A stretch of 64,000 bases of DNA from Vibrio cyclitrophicus (GCA_023206055.1 CP065366.1:992001-1056000), one strand, 5' to 3'; positions 41,827-51,593 are shown, numbered from the stretch's first letter. The notes: generated by a model not told the origin, from the sequence alone. A program made the numbers and translations.

Positions 41827-43236
41827 ATGGCTCAAAGCAAAGTGTTAATCGTCGAAGATGATGAAGGTCTACGCGAAGCCCTTGTCGACACACTCGCGCT
41901 TGCTGGCTATGAATGGCTGGAAGCGGATTGTGCGGAAGATGCTCTGGTCAAATTGAAATCTAACTCCGTTGATATTGTCGTGTCTGACGTTCAAATGGCA
42001 GGCATGGGTGGTTTGGCACTGTTAAGAAACATCAAGCAGCATTGGCCAAACTTACCTGTATTGCTAATGACAGCGTACGCCAACATCGAAGATGCCGTTG
42101 CTGCAATGAAAGAGGGCGCTATCGACTATATGGCAAAGCCATTTGCGCCAGAAGTTCTGCTCAACATGGTCAGCCGCTATGCGCCTGTAAAATCGGATGA
42201 TAATGGCGATGCCATCGTTGCCGATGAGAAAAGTATCAAGTTAATGATGCTGGCTGATAAAGTCGCAAAAACCGATGCCAACGTCATGGTGTTAGGCCCG
42301 AGTGGTTCTGGTAAAGAGGTGATGTCTCGCTACATTCACAATGCCTCTAGTCGTAAAGATGGCCCGTTTGTCGCGATTAACTGTGCGGCGATCCCAGACA
42401 ACATGTTAGAAGCGACCCTGTTTGGTTATGAAAAAGGCGCATTTACTGGCGCTATTCAAGCTTGCCCGGGAAAGTTCGAGCAAGCGCAGGGCGGTACTAT
42501 TTTGTTGGATGAGATCAGTGAAATGGATCTTAGCCTACAAGCCAAACTACTGCGTGTATTACAAGAACGCGAAGTTGAGCGGTTAGGTAGTCGTAAGAGC
42601 ATCAAATTGGATGTTCGTGTATTAGCGACCAGTAACCGTGACCTTAAACAGTATGTTTCTGAAGGTAATTTCCGTGAGGATTTATATTACCGCCTGAATG
42701 TATTCCCAATTTCTTGGCCACCACTGTGTGAGCGTAAAGGCGATATTGAGCCTTTAGCCAAGCACTTAGTTGAGCGCCACTGCACCAAACTTGGCATGCC
42801 AGTGCCAATTATGTCAGCGCAAGCAATCAGTAAACTCGTCAATTATCCGTGGCCGGGCAATGTTCGTGAATTAGACAATGTGGTACAGCGTGCGTTAATA
42901 TTGAGCGAGCAAGAGAACATCTCTGGTGAGCACATCCTTCTTGAAGGTGTTGATTGGCAAGACGCAAGCAGCCTACAACAAATTGTTGAAGGTAATAGTG
43001 TTGTAGCGCCAGAAATTAAGCCGATTGCTGAAGCAAACCCAATCAATAAAATCGCAGCTAGTAGCGAAGGGTTAGGTAATGAGCTTAGAGATCAAGAGTA
43101 TGCGATCATCCTTGAAACCCTGATCGCATGTAATGGCCGACGCAAAGATATGGCTGAAAAACTGGGCATTAGCCCACGAACATTACGTTATAAACTGGCG
43201 AAAATGCGCGATGCTGGAATAGATATCCCAAACTGA
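41827..43236 (+). CDS. flrC: Response regulator FlrC (sigma-54 activator)
   Basis: The 469-aa NtrC-family regulator has a receiver domain with acceptor Asp54 ('VVSDVQMAGMGG') and switch Lys104. The AAA+ domain has Walker A 'GPSGSGKE' (157-164) and GAFTGA at 204-209. The C-terminal Fis-like helix-turn-helix ('RKDMAEKLGISPRTLRYKL') ends the protein. FlrC~P drives the sigma-54 hook and basal-body promoters found throughout this window. The flrB-flrC gap is 30 bp with a GGAGAA ribosome site. Confidence 0.95.
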   Translation: MAQSKVLIVEDDEGLREALVDTLALAGYEWLEADCAEDALVKLKSNSVDIVVSDVQMAGMGGLALLRNIKQHWPNLPVLLMTAYANIEDAVAAMKEGAIDYMAKPFAPEVLLNMVSRYAPVKSDDNGDAIVADEKSIKLMMLADKVAKTDANVMVLGPSGSGKEVMSRYIHNASSRKDGPFVAINCAAIPDNMLEATLFGYEKGAFTGAIQACPGKFEQAQGGTILLDEISEMDLSLQAKLLRVLQEREVERLGSRKSIKLDVRVLATSNRDLKQYVSEGNFREDLYYRLNVFPISWPPLCERKGDIEPLAKHLVERHCTKLGMPVPIMSAQAISKLVNYPWPGNVRELDNVVQRALILSEQENISGEHILLEGVDWQDASSLQQIVEGNSVVAPEIKPIAEANPINKIAASSEGLGNELRDQEYAIILETLIACNGRRKDMAEKLGISPRTLRYKLAKMRDAGIDIPN

Positions 43237-43297
43237 GGATAGATTAGTAGTGTCAGTTTTCTGACTAGTGTAATACGATATCTAGTCAATTAAATGT

Positions 43298-43314
43298 GTG
43301 GCACGCTAATTGCT
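43298..43314 (+). promoter_or_regulatory. Sigma-54 promoter of fliEFG
   Basis: TGGCACGCTAATTGCT with GG-N10-GC spacing, a near-perfect consensus. It is preceded 10 bp upstream by the inverted repeat TGACTAG-N13-CTAGTCA (43262-43288). Confidence 0.92.
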
Positions 43315-43368
43315 CTGTCAATAATATATCTAAATAGATGGTCATAATTTTGACTCCTGAGGTAGTAG

Positions 43369-43680
43369 ATGAGAATAGATGGTTTACAAGGCGAAATGCA
43401 GGCAATGATGGTCGAAGCTGCCAGCGCGCGTCCCGCAGCAACGGGGCAAGCGGTCGGTGCAGATTTTGGCAATATGCTGACTAATGCCATCAATAATGTG
43501 AACTCATTACAAAAGACCTCAGGTGATCTTCAAGCTCGTTTTGATAGTGGCGACCAAAGTGTGTCTCTATCAGACGTGATGATTGCTCGGAATAAATCTA
43601 GTGTGGCTTTTGAGGCGACGATCCAAATTAGAAATAAATTGGTCGAATCGTACAAAGAGCTGATGAACATGCCGGTATAA
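43369..43680 (+). CDS. fliE: MS-ring/rod adaptor FliE
   Basis: The 103-aa protein ends with the conserved FliE tail 'LSDVMIARNKSSVAFEATIQIRNKLVESYKELMNMPV' (shown here only as 'FEATIQIRNKLVESYKELMN'). FliE joins the rod to the MS ring and is among the first secreted components. It is the first gene of its unit, 55 bp downstream of a sigma-54 site. fliF follows by 16 bp. Confidence 0.94.
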   Translation: MRIDGLQGEMQAMMVEAASARPAATGQAVGADFGNMLTNAINNVNSLQKTSGDLQARFDSGDQSVSLSDVMIARNKSSVAFEATIQIRNKLVESYKELMNMPV

Positions 43681-43696
43681 GTTAGGTAGTTAAATA

Positions 43697-45439
43697 GTGG
43701 CAGATAATAGTCAAACAACAGATTTAACCGTGAGCGATAGCAACGACCACGCACTTATTGCAGGCTCTGAGCTAGACGGCGAAGGGCAAAATCCCGATCT
43801 AGGTGAACGCAGTTCATCGAAGTTCGATATGGCAGTAGGTGACCTCGATTTACTTCGTCAGGTGGTCTTAGTCCTTTCTATCTCTATCTGTGTAGCGCTG
43901 ATTGTGATGCTGTTTTTCTGGGTTAAAGAGCCAGAAATGCGTCCATTAGGGGCCTACGAAACAGAAGAATTGATTCCGGTTCTTGATTACTTAGATCTAC
44001 AAAAGATCGAGTACTCACTTGAAGGTAATACCATCTCTGTTCCTGCTAGCGAGTACAACTCATTAAAGCTGAACATGGTACGAGCTGGTTTGAACCAAGA
44101 GCGAAACGCGGGTGATGACATCCTCATGCAAGACATGGGCTTTGGTGTATCGCAACGTTTAGAGCAAGAACGTCTTAAATTAAGCCGTGAAAGACAACTT
44201 GCCAAAGCCATTGAACAGATGAAACAGGTACGTAAAGCTCAGGTCTTATTGGCCTTGCCAAAGCAGAGTGTTTTTGTACGTCATAATCAAGAAGCTTCCG
44301 CTTCCGTATTCTTGACCCTTAAAACGGGTAACAACCTCAAGCAGCAAGAAGTCGATTCTGTTGTGGATATGGTCGCTAGTGCCGTTCCGGGAATGAAAAC
44401 CTCACGTATTACGGTGACCGATCAGCATGGTCGACTGTTGAGCTCAGGCTCTCAAGACCCTATGTCTACGGCGCGTCGTAAAGAACACGAGTTAGAGCGC
44501 AATCAAGAACAAGCGCTGCGTGAAAAAATTGACTCTATCTTGATCCCTATTCTTGGGTTTGGTAACTACACCGCTCAAGTTGATATTCAGCTCGATTTCA
44601 GTGCTGTGGAGCAAACAAGAAAACGCTTTGATCCGAATACACCGGCGACTCGAAGTGAATACACCTTAGAAGATTACAACAACGGCAATACTGTGGCGGG
44701 TATTCCTGGCGCATTGAGTAACCAGCCTCCAGCGGATGCCTCAATTCCACAAGATGTCGCTCAGATGAAAGACGGCTCAATGACTGGTCAAGGCTCTGTT
44801 CACAAAGAAGCGACCCGAAACTTTGAGCTAGACACCACCATCAGTCATGAACGTAAACAGAGCGGAACGGTTAACCGCCAGACGGTTTCTGTTGCGATCA
44901 AAGACCGTCAATCCTTGAATCCAGATACGGGTGAAGTGGTTCATACGCCTATCCCGGCGAGCGAAATCAATGCGATTCGCCAAGTTCTGATTGGTACGGT
45001 GGGCTTTGATGAAACTCGTGGTGATTTGCTAAATGTATTAAGCATGCAGTTTGCCCCTCAAGTAACAGATGTTGTTGCTGATGTACCAATCTGGGAGCAT
45101 CCAAACTTCAATGACTGGGTTCGTTGGTTTGCAAGTGCCTTGGTTATTATTGTGGTGGTGTTGGTACTTGTTCGACCTGCTATGAAGAAACTACTTAACC
45201 CAGCAGCAGACAACGACGATCAAATGTACGGCCCTGATGGTATGCCAATTGGTGCCGACGGTGAAACCAGCCTAATTGGTGGTGATATTGAAGGTGGTGA
45301 GCTGTTTGAATTTGGTTCAAGCATCGACTTGCCAAACCTTCATAAAGACGAGGACGTGCTGAAAGCAGTACGTGCACTTGTAGCGAATGAACCAGAGCTA
45401 GCAGCTCAAGTAGTTAAGAATTGGATGGTAGATGGCTAA
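43697..45439 (+). CDS. fliF: MS-ring protein FliF
   Basis: The 580-aa inner-membrane protein starts at GTG. It has two transmembrane helices ('QVVLVLSISICVALIVMLFF' near residue 55 and 'WFASALVIIVVVLVLVRPA' near 475), flanking the periplasmic ring-building motifs. The C-terminal segment 'VLKAVRALVANEPELAAQVVKNWM' binds FliG. It forms the MS ring that houses the export gate. fliG overlaps its end by 8 bp. The long, acidic N-terminus before the first helix is usual for Vibrio. Confidence 0.95.
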   Translation: MADNSQTTDLTVSDSNDHALIAGSELDGEGQNPDLGERSSSKFDMAVGDLDLLRQVVLVLSISICVALIVMLFFWVKEPEMRPLGAYETEELIPVLDYLDLQKIEYSLEGNTISVPASEYNSLKLNMVRAGLNQERNAGDDILMQDMGFGVSQRLEQERLKLSRERQLAKAIEQMKQVRKAQVLLALPKQSVFVRHNQEASASVFLTLKTGNNLKQQEVDSVVDMVASAVPGMKTSRITVTDQHGRLLSSGSQDPMSTARRKEHELERNQEQALREKIDSILIPILGFGNYTAQVDIQLDFSAVEQTRKRFDPNTPATRSEYTLEDYNNGNTVAGIPGALSNQPPADASIPQDVAQMKDGSMTGQGSVHKEATRNFELDTTISHERKQSGTVNRQTVSVAIKDRQSLNPDTGEVVHTPIPASEINAIRQVLIGTVGFDETRGDLLNVLSMQFAPQVTDVVADVPIWEHPNFNDWVRWFASALVIIVVVLVLVRPAMKKLLNPAADNDDQMYGPDGMPIGADGETSLIGGDIEGGELFEFGSSIDLPNLHKDEDVLKAVRALVANEPELAAQVVKNWMVDG

Positions 45440-46493
45440 CGAAATAGTTCCACAACAAACTGAAGGCGGTGAAGTGCTTGATGTCTCGAGCGTGGATATC
45501 GGTTCTATCTCAGGCGATGAGCGTGCTGCGATCTTGTTGCTCAGTTTAAATGAAGAAGATGCTGCTGGTATTATTCGTCACCTAGAACCAAAGCAGGTTC
45601 AGCGTGTGGGTAGTGCGATGGCGCGAGCTACAGACCTATCCCAAGAGAAAGTAGGCGCAGTGCACCGTGCTTTCTTAGATGATATTCAGAAGTACACCAA
45701 CATTGGTATGGGCAGCGAAGACTTTATGCGTAATGCGTTGGTTGCTGCTCTGGGTGAAGACAAGGCGAATAACCTTGTTGACCAAATCCTTCTCGGCACT
45801 GGTTCGAAAGGTTTGGATTCGCTTAAATGGATGGATCCTCGTCAGGTGGCGAGCATTATCATCAACGAGCACCCGCAGATTCAAACGATTGTATTGTCGT
45901 ACCTCGATGCCGATCAGTCGGCAGAGATTCTATCTCAGTTCCCAGAGCGCGTTCGTCTGGATCTGATGATGCGTATTGCCAACCTTGAAGAAGTTCAACC
46001 TTCGGCGCTTGCTGAACTGAACGAAATCATGGAGAAACAGTTCGCGGGTCAAGCGGGTGCTCAAGCTGCCAAAATTGGTGGCCTGAAAGCCGCGGCTGAG
46101 ATCATGAACTACATGGATAACAACGTGGAAGGCGTCTTGATGGATCAAATCCGTGACCAAGACGAAGACATGGCAACGCAGATTCAAGATCTGATGTTTG
46201 TCTTTGAAAACCTTATTGAAGTTGATGACCAAGGTGTTCAACGTCTACTACGTGATGTTCCACAGGACGTTCTACAGAAAGCACTTAAAGGTGCCGATGA
46301 AGGTCTACGTGAGAAGATCTTCAAGAACATGTCTAAACGTGCTGCCGATATGATGAGAGACGATATTGAGGCGATGCCGCCAGTGAAAGTCTCTGACGTT
46401 GAAGCAGCTCAGAAAGAGATTTTGGGTATTGCTAGAAAGATGGCAGACAGTGGCGAAATTATGCTATCTGGTGGCGCCGACGAGTTCCTTTAA
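45432..46493 (+). CDS. fliG: Motor switch protein FliG
   Basis: The 353-aa cytoplasmic rotor protein has an N-terminal FliF-binding domain, a middle domain with the EHPQ motif ('INEHPQIQTIVLSYL') and a C-terminal torque domain with charged residues ('RLLRDVPQDVLQKALKGADEGLREKIFKNMSKRAADM', of which 'ALKGADEGLREKIF' is diagnostic). It contacts the PomA stator in Na+-driven Vibrio motors. It overlaps fliF by 8 bp and is followed by a strong terminator. Confidence 0.95.
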   Translation: MANEIVPQQTEGGEVLDVSSVDIGSISGDERAAILLLSLNEEDAAGIIRHLEPKQVQRVGSAMARATDLSQEKVGAVHRAFLDDIQKYTNIGMGSEDFMRNALVAALGEDKANNLVDQILLGTGSKGLDSLKWMDPRQVASIIINEHPQIQTIVLSYLDADQSAEILSQFPERVRLDLMMRIANLEEVQPSALAELNEIMEKQFAGQAGAQAAKIGGLKAAAEIMNYMDNNVEGVLMDQIRDQDEDMATQIQDLMFVFENLIEVDDQGVQRLLRDVPQDVLQKALKGADEGLREKIFKNMSKRAADMMRDDIEAMPPVKVSDVEAAQKEILGIARKMADSGEIMLSGGADEFL

Positions 46494-46505
46494 AACAGAA
46501 ACCTC

Positions 46506-46536
46506 AAAAGCCCCACACTGTTGGGGCTTTTCTTTA
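46506..46536 (+). terminator. Strong terminator between fliG and fliH
   Basis: A 10-bp stem AAAAGCCCCA-CACTGT-TGGGGCTTTT followed by CTTTATCC. No sigma-54 or sigma-28 promoter is recognised between it and fliH. Confidence 0.92.
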
Positions 46537-46618
46537 TCCAATCTCGAATCTCAGATTAATTCAGTTTAACTGCTTGAATTTACAACACAGTTAAGCTCAC
46601 TCATAGATAGGTACTGAT

Positions 46619-47419
46619 ATGTCAGGTGATAGAAAACGCGGCTTCCTTCGCCCTGAAGAAGATAATACGGTTGCCCAACCTCAAAAATGGGGGCTGCCTG
46701 ACTACACCTCTGATGTGAGCAAACAAGCCAAAGAAACCGCCTTTAACTACGATCCCAGTTGGATGCCAACGGTTGAAGAAGCCATTGAAGATGAAGAGCT
46801 GGTTCTGACTGAAGAGCAAATCGAACTGATTAAGCAGGGTGCTTATCAAGAAGGCCTTCATCAAGGTCAAGAAGCTGGCTTCAAGCAGGGCTACGAAAAG
46901 GGCAAAGAAGAAGGCTTTGTCGCAGGTCATGCTGAAGGCAATGAAGCCGGTAAGCTTGAAGGCGTGACTGCTGGTCAAGAGTATATCCAGCAACAAGTCG
47001 CCATCTTTATGGGACTCGCAAACCAGTTCGCTCAACCTTTGGAGCTAATGAATGCTCAGGTTGAGAAGCAATTGGTCGACATGGTGCTTACCATGGTAAA
47101 AGAAGTGGTTCATGTTGAAGTGCAAACCAACCCACAAATCATATTAGATACCGTGAAAGAATCGGTAGAGTCGTTGCCGATTTCTGGTCACGCGATTACA
47201 TTGAAGCTTAACCCTGAAGACGTTGCGATTATTCGCTCTGCGTATGGCGAAACTGAATTGGATTGCCGTAATTGGACGTTAGTTACCGAGCCTGCACTCA
47301 ACCGTGGCGATGTCCAAATCGAAGCGGGTGAGTCGAGCGTTAACTATCGAATGGAAGAGCGCGTGAAGAACGTGATTCAAAGCTTCTGCGGCGCAAATCG
47401 TCATCAAGGTCATGTGTAA
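46619..47419 (+). CDS. fliH: Flagellar export ATPase regulator FliH
   Basis: The 266-aa peripheral protein has the GxxxG-type repeat region of FliH (residues about 78-120, 'GAYQEGLHQGQEAGFKQGY', 'GKEEGFVAGHAEGNEAGK'), then a C-terminal domain with 'QLVDMVLTMVKEVVHVEVQTNP'. FliH forms a stalk that binds FliI and the C ring. The stop overlaps the fliI start (TAATG). It is the first gene after the fliG terminator; no promoter that I recognise precedes it. Confidence 0.93.
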   Translation: MSGDRKRGFLRPEEDNTVAQPQKWGLPDYTSDVSKQAKETAFNYDPSWMPTVEEAIEDEELVLTEEQIELIKQGAYQEGLHQGQEAGFKQGYEKGKEEGFVAGHAEGNEAGKLEGVTAGQEYIQQQVAIFMGLANQFAQPLELMNAQVEKQLVDMVLTMVKEVVHVEVQTNPQIILDTVKESVESLPISGHAITLKLNPEDVAIIRSAYGETELDCRNWTLVTEPALNRGDVQIEAGESSVNYRMEERVKNVIQSFCGANRHQGHV

Positions 47420-48738
47420 TGCTTGAGTTAGCGAATCGTCTCAGCCAATACAAAATCGAAGGGCTAAAGTCTCGACCCGTTGCCTCCGGTAAATTGGTGC
47501 GAGTTGTTGGCTTAACGCTTGAAGCAACCGGCTGTAAAGCGCCGATTGGTAGCTTGTGCTTAGTTGAAACTATGTCTGGTCAGATGGAAGCTGAAGTCGT
47601 TGGTTTCTCTGGCGATAACCTATTTTTGATGCCGAGTGAACAAATCACTGGGATCTTACCCGGTGCTCGCGTTACACCAATGACCTCAGAAAGTGGCATT
47701 CCTGTCGGGATGGAACTGCTTGGTCGAGTGATCGACGGCGTCGGTAATCCACTCGACGGTTTAGGTCCAATCTATACTGAGCAACGCGCTTCATTTAATG
47801 CGGAGCCAATCAACCCGTTAGCTCGTAAACCGATTTCTGAACCACTCGACGTTGGTTTGAAGGCGATTAATGGCCTACTTACCGTAGGTAAAGGGCAACG
47901 TATTGGTCTGTTTGCTGGCTCTGGTGTGGGTAAGTCGGTCACGCTTGGGATGATGACTCGAGGCACTACTGCGCAAGTGGTGGTGGTAGGTCTAATCGGT
48001 GAGCGTGGACGAGAAGTAAAAGAATTTATTGAAGAGATTCTTGGCGAAGATGGCCGTAAACGTTCAGTTGTTGTCGCCGCTCCTGCCGATTCATCGCCAT
48101 TGATGCGCTTAAAAGGCTGTCAAACTGCGCTGGCTGTCGCCGAGTATTTCCGCGACCAAGGCTTAGATGTTTTGCTACTAATGGATTCATTGACCCGTTT
48201 TGCTCAGGCTCAGCGTGAAATTGCTCTTTCTGTGGGTGAGCCGCCTGCAACCAAAGGTTATCCGCCTTCAGTCTTCGCTAAGCTTCCTGCGTTGGTGGAA
48301 CGTGCGGGTAACGGCAATGATGAACAAGGTTCGATCACCGCTTTCTTTACTGTTCTAACCGAAGGCGATGACTTACAAGATCCGATTGCTGATGCGTCGC
48401 GAGCGATTTTGGATGGACACATTGTGTTGTCCCGAGAGATGGCCGATGCGGGTCATTATCCTGCGATTGATGTAGAGAAGTCGGTCAGTCGTGTGATGCC
48501 TCAAATCACAACCGAAGAACATGTCTTGATGTCGAAAGCGGTAAGGCAAGTGTTGTCTATTTGTCGTAAAAACCAAGACCTGGTATCGATTGGTGCTTAC
48601 AAGCCGGGTACCGATCCTGCGATTGATAGTGCCTTCACCTTGAAACCGAGATTGGACGAATACTTACAACAGAAAATGAAAGAAACGGTTCCCTATGACA
48701 TGTGCGTCAACATGTTGAAACATGTGTTAGGGGGCTAG
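47419..48738 (+). CDS. fliI: Flagellum-specific export ATPase FliI
   Basis: The 439-aa F1-beta-like ATPase has Walker A 'GLFAGSGVGKSV' (residues about 163-174), a Walker B region 'DVLLLMDSLTRFAQAQRE' and the type-III export ATPase signature 'PPATKGYPPSVFAKLP'. The N-terminal beta-barrel domain covers about 25-95. It forms a hexamer below the export gate and uses ATP to feed substrates. It is translationally coupled to fliH; fliJ starts 22 bp downstream. Confidence 0.95.
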   Translation: MLELANRLSQYKIEGLKSRPVASGKLVRVVGLTLEATGCKAPIGSLCLVETMSGQMEAEVVGFSGDNLFLMPSEQITGILPGARVTPMTSESGIPVGMELLGRVIDGVGNPLDGLGPIYTEQRASFNAEPINPLARKPISEPLDVGLKAINGLLTVGKGQRIGLFAGSGVGKSVTLGMMTRGTTAQVVVVGLIGERGREVKEFIEEILGEDGRKRSVVVAAPADSSPLMRLKGCQTALAVAEYFRDQGLDVLLLMDSLTRFAQAQREIALSVGEPPATKGYPPSVFAKLPALVERAGNGNDEQGSITAFFTVLTEGDDLQDPIADASRAILDGHIVLSREMADAGHYPAIDVEKSVSRVMPQITTEEHVLMSKAVRQVLSICRKNQDLVSIGAYKPGTDPAIDSAFTLKPRLDEYLQQKMKETVPYDMCVNMLKHVLGG

Positions 48739-48760
48739 GTCGTGTTGAAAAAGGTCAATC

Positions 48761-49198
48761 ATGGATAACGCGTTAGAATTTCTTCTTGATCAAGCGAAAG
48801 ACCAAGAGAACCAAGCCGTATTGGCGCTTAACAAAGCGAATTCTGAGTTGCAAGGTTACTACGATCAGGTCTCGCAGATTGAAAAATACCGACTGGATTA
48901 TTGCCAACAATTGGTCGACCGAGGTAAAGCGGGGCTTACAGCCAGTCAATATGGTCACTTAAATCGCTTCTTGACTCAGCTTGACGAAACGCTTTCCAAA
49001 CAGAGAGAAGCCGAACACCACTTCAAAAATCAGGTCGACAACTGCCAAAACTACTGGATGGAGTTGCGTAAAAAACGTAAATCCTACGAGTGGTTGATGG
49101 AGAAAAAGCAGAAAGAGAAAGCAAAGCTGCAAGACCAAAGAGAACAAAAACAAATGGATGAGTTCTCGACTCTGATGTATGGCCGAAAGAAGATGTGA
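48761..49198 (+). CDS. fliJ: Flagellar export chaperone/stalk FliJ
   Basis: The 145-aa protein is a single long alpha-helical coiled coil ('KDQENQAVLALNKANSELQGYY', 'KKRKSYEWLMEKKQKEKAKLQ'), the hallmark of FliJ. It plugs the FliI ring like a rotor stalk and shuttles chaperones. Last gene of the fliH-I-J run; a 182-bp gap with a sigma-54 site separates it from fliK. Confidence 0.92.
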   Translation: MDNALEFLLDQAKDQENQAVLALNKANSELQGYYDQVSQIEKYRLDYCQQLVDRGKAGLTASQYGHLNRFLTQLDETLSKQREAEHHFKNQVDNCQNYWMELRKKRKSYEWLMEKKQKEKAKLQDQREQKQMDEFSTLMYGRKKM

Positions 49199-49253
49199 TC
49201 CTAAGTCATAAGCGATACAGATATTGTTGGGCAGATTGTAAAACCGTAACTTA

Positions 49254-49270
49254 TAGGCATGTTTCTTGCT
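49254..49270 (+). promoter_or_regulatory. Sigma-54 promoter of the fliK-to-flhB operon
   Basis: TAGGCATGTTTCTTGCT keeps GG-N10-GC and a perfect TTGCT -12 box; the -24 box deviates at its first T. It lies 110 bp before fliK. Confidence 0.7.
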
Positions 49271-49380
49271 CCGTTTTATATAAAATTGCGTGTTATGCCC
49301 TACAAAGGTATGAAAAACGCCCGACTTTCTTTTTGTTGCCTAGTTTGTGGCAGCAAAGCTAGTAGATAGAGCTTGTATAT

Positions 49381-51519
49381 ATGAATGTTAGTCTTTCCTC
49401 AAATTCAGCGACCAACAAAACGTCATCGTTGTTGGACACCGGTTCTGCCTCTTCCAAGGTAGAAGAAACCGGCGACTCTAAAGGCTTCTTTGAATCCTTT
49501 AAAGAAGCGCTTGGCTTTGAAGAAAGTGGTAGTAAAGCCGTAGCAAAAGACACAGAAAGCACCGCGAACCCCGATGCTAAACAGACATCTACCGAAGGTG
49601 AAGCGCCAGCCGAAGCGAACAAAGGTGATTCAGCTGAATCAAAGGCTACTGATGAAGTGAGCGAAGCGCAAAGCAAGCACGTAGCTTCAGAGGGAGAAGG
49701 TGATAAAGCTGCTGAGAAAACATCTGCAGAGGTTGCGTCTGGATCTGAGGCTAAGCTCAAAGTTAATTCGAGCCCTGATAGCACTGTCGCTGATAAAACT
49801 GTCGCAGATAAGACGGATGGTAAAGATGCGCAGGCTACGACCAACGATTCTAAAGAACAGGTTGCTCAATCCCAAACTCAGGTTTCATCAGTTGTAGATG
49901 GCTCTACGCAGGCATCGCAAGCTAATGCAGCGATGAGTGAAGGTAATAAATTGCTTGGTCAGTTGGATGAGGCAAATAAAACGCTTAATAAGACACCTGA
50001 CGGCAAAGGCTTGCCTCAGCAAGCTCAGATAGACCAAGCTCAAGGCAAGATTGTAGGTGCAACTGCTGTGGGCGTTCTTGCGACCGACACAGTGGGTAAA
50101 CCAACACAACAAACCAATGCAGTAAACCAAGAAAACGGTCTTGAGGTCGATTCTGAAATTGCCGTGCTTACCGGAGGTAAGGGTGTTTCACAGTTGACTG
50201 ATGATGAAATTCGACAGTTGATGGATAAAGGCGTCACTCCAGAACAAATTGAAGCCAGTATGAGTCGAGAGCTGAGCCAAAAGAATGCGGCTAGTGATGT
50301 TGTGGCTGTTCAAGGCCAAGCAATCTCGCCAGCAGATATTGAGCTCGCCAAGCAGGTTGATGCCCATACCAAAGCGCTAAATCAATTGAATGGACAAATC
50401 GAATCAGAACAGTCTGTTGTCGATAGCTTGCTTGAGAAGCAACAAAGTGGCGCTAAGTTGACGGTTGATGAGCAAGCCGCTTTGGCGAAAGCAACCTCTA
50501 ACTTAGACCTGTTGAATCAACAGCTCACTAACGTTCAACAACAAGCAACGGATTTGGTAAGTCATGCTCCGACTGTGAACAGTATGTCCGGTGACCCCGC
50601 TGCTATTGATTGGGAGAATACGGATTCAAGCGAAACTAAAGCCTTAGCTGCGGCAGCATCAACAGCGGCTGTAGCGACGGCTGCACAACAAGTGTCAGCG
50701 CAGGCCGCTTCTCAATCAGCAAACAATGCTCTTACGGATAAGGCGGCAATACTGCACGCCAATAATGCGCATGCAGCCCAACAGGCCGCCGCTCAACAAG
50801 CAAATGTAGCTTCACCTCAGCAGCAAGCAACGTTGGATCCAGCTTTAACCGCGCAAGGAATGGCGATGAATGCAACGCCAACTGCCACCAAAGCAGGCTC
50901 GACTGATGCGCTTCTTAAAGCGGGCGCCAGTGCAGCAGCACTGTCTGGTTTGGGTAAAGCGGGTGCTAAAGAAGATTCTAAAGATTCGACCTTTGCTCAG
51001 CAGATCGCTTCTGCGACAGGTGCACAAGGGACAGCCACGGTGGGTTCAGCACCTACGCGAGCTGAAATTCAAGCTGCTCAACAAGTGCCTTTACAGCTCA
51101 CCAAAGAGCTAGCCAATGAGCAGGTGGCTGAGAAAGTACAAATGATGATGTCTAAGAACCTTAAGAATTTGGACATCCGTCTCGACCCGCCAGAGCTGGG
51201 CCAGATGAAAATTCGCATGACCATGAATAATGACGTTGCGAACGTACACTTTACGGTGAGTAATCAGCAGGCGAGAGATGTGATTGAACAAACCTTACCT
51301 CGCTTGAGAGAGATGCTTGCTCAGCAAGGTCTGCAGCTTGCCGATTCGTCAGTTCAACAACAGAACTCTGGTCAGGGGCAAGATAGATACAACAATGGTG
51401 AGCAACAATCCGGCGCTAACCGCACAAATGGTGGCCAAGGTGATGAAAACCTTGATAGTGGCAGCAATCTTGAATTGAATGTCGCATCAAAGCGTGATGG
51501 AATTAGTTATTATGCCTAA
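49381..51519 (+). CDS. fliK: Flagellar hook-length control protein FliK
   Basis: The 712-aa protein is low-complexity over residues 1-560: Ser/Lys/Glu-rich N-terminus with repeated VADKT units, then Ala/Gln-rich tracts. The C-terminal FliK hook-control domain (about 575-665) has 'LDIRLDPPELGQMKIRMTM' and 'VIEQTLPRLREMLAQQGLQL'. It acts as a molecular ruler that switches export from hook to filament subunits through FlhB. Length is at the upper end for the family, as in other Vibrio. The ribosome site is weak. Confidence 0.93.
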   Translation: MNVSLSSNSATNKTSSLLDTGSASSKVEETGDSKGFFESFKEALGFEESGSKAVAKDTESTANPDAKQTSTEGEAPAEANKGDSAESKATDEVSEAQSKHVASEGEGDKAAEKTSAEVASGSEAKLKVNSSPDSTVADKTVADKTDGKDAQATTNDSKEQVAQSQTQVSSVVDGSTQASQANAAMSEGNKLLGQLDEANKTLNKTPDGKGLPQQAQIDQAQGKIVGATAVGVLATDTVGKPTQQTNAVNQENGLEVDSEIAVLTGGKGVSQLTDDEIRQLMDKGVTPEQIEASMSRELSQKNAASDVVAVQGQAISPADIELAKQVDAHTKALNQLNGQIESEQSVVDSLLEKQQSGAKLTVDEQAALAKATSNLDLLNQQLTNVQQQATDLVSHAPTVNSMSGDPAAIDWENTDSSETKALAAAASTAAVATAAQQVSAQAASQSANNALTDKAAILHANNAHAAQQAAAQQANVASPQQQATLDPALTAQGMAMNATPTATKAGSTDALLKAGASAAALSGLGKAGAKEDSKDSTFAQQIASATGAQGTATVGSAPTRAEIQAAQQVPLQLTKELANEQVAEKVQMMMSKNLKNLDIRLDPPELGQMKIRMTMNNDVANVHFTVSNQQARDVIEQTLPRLREMLAQQGLQLADSSVQQQNSGQGQDRYNNGEQQSGANRTNGGQGDENLDSGSNLELNVASKRDGISYYA

Positions 51520-51593
51520 TATCAGGCTAAAGAACGTTTGGTTAATAGAAAAAACCATCAGTTAATCGAAAGAACAGGAAGTTAGAGTAAAGT

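Noticed and set aside
46622..47035. 137-aa open frame antisense to fliH
   Set aside because: Mirror of the Gly/Glu-rich FliH repeat region, which keeps the reverse strand open by composition.
49359..49844. 161-aa open frame antisense to the start of fliK
   Set aside because: Its Ser/Ala/Leu-rich translation is the mirror of the low-complexity fliK N-terminus; no ribosome site or domain.
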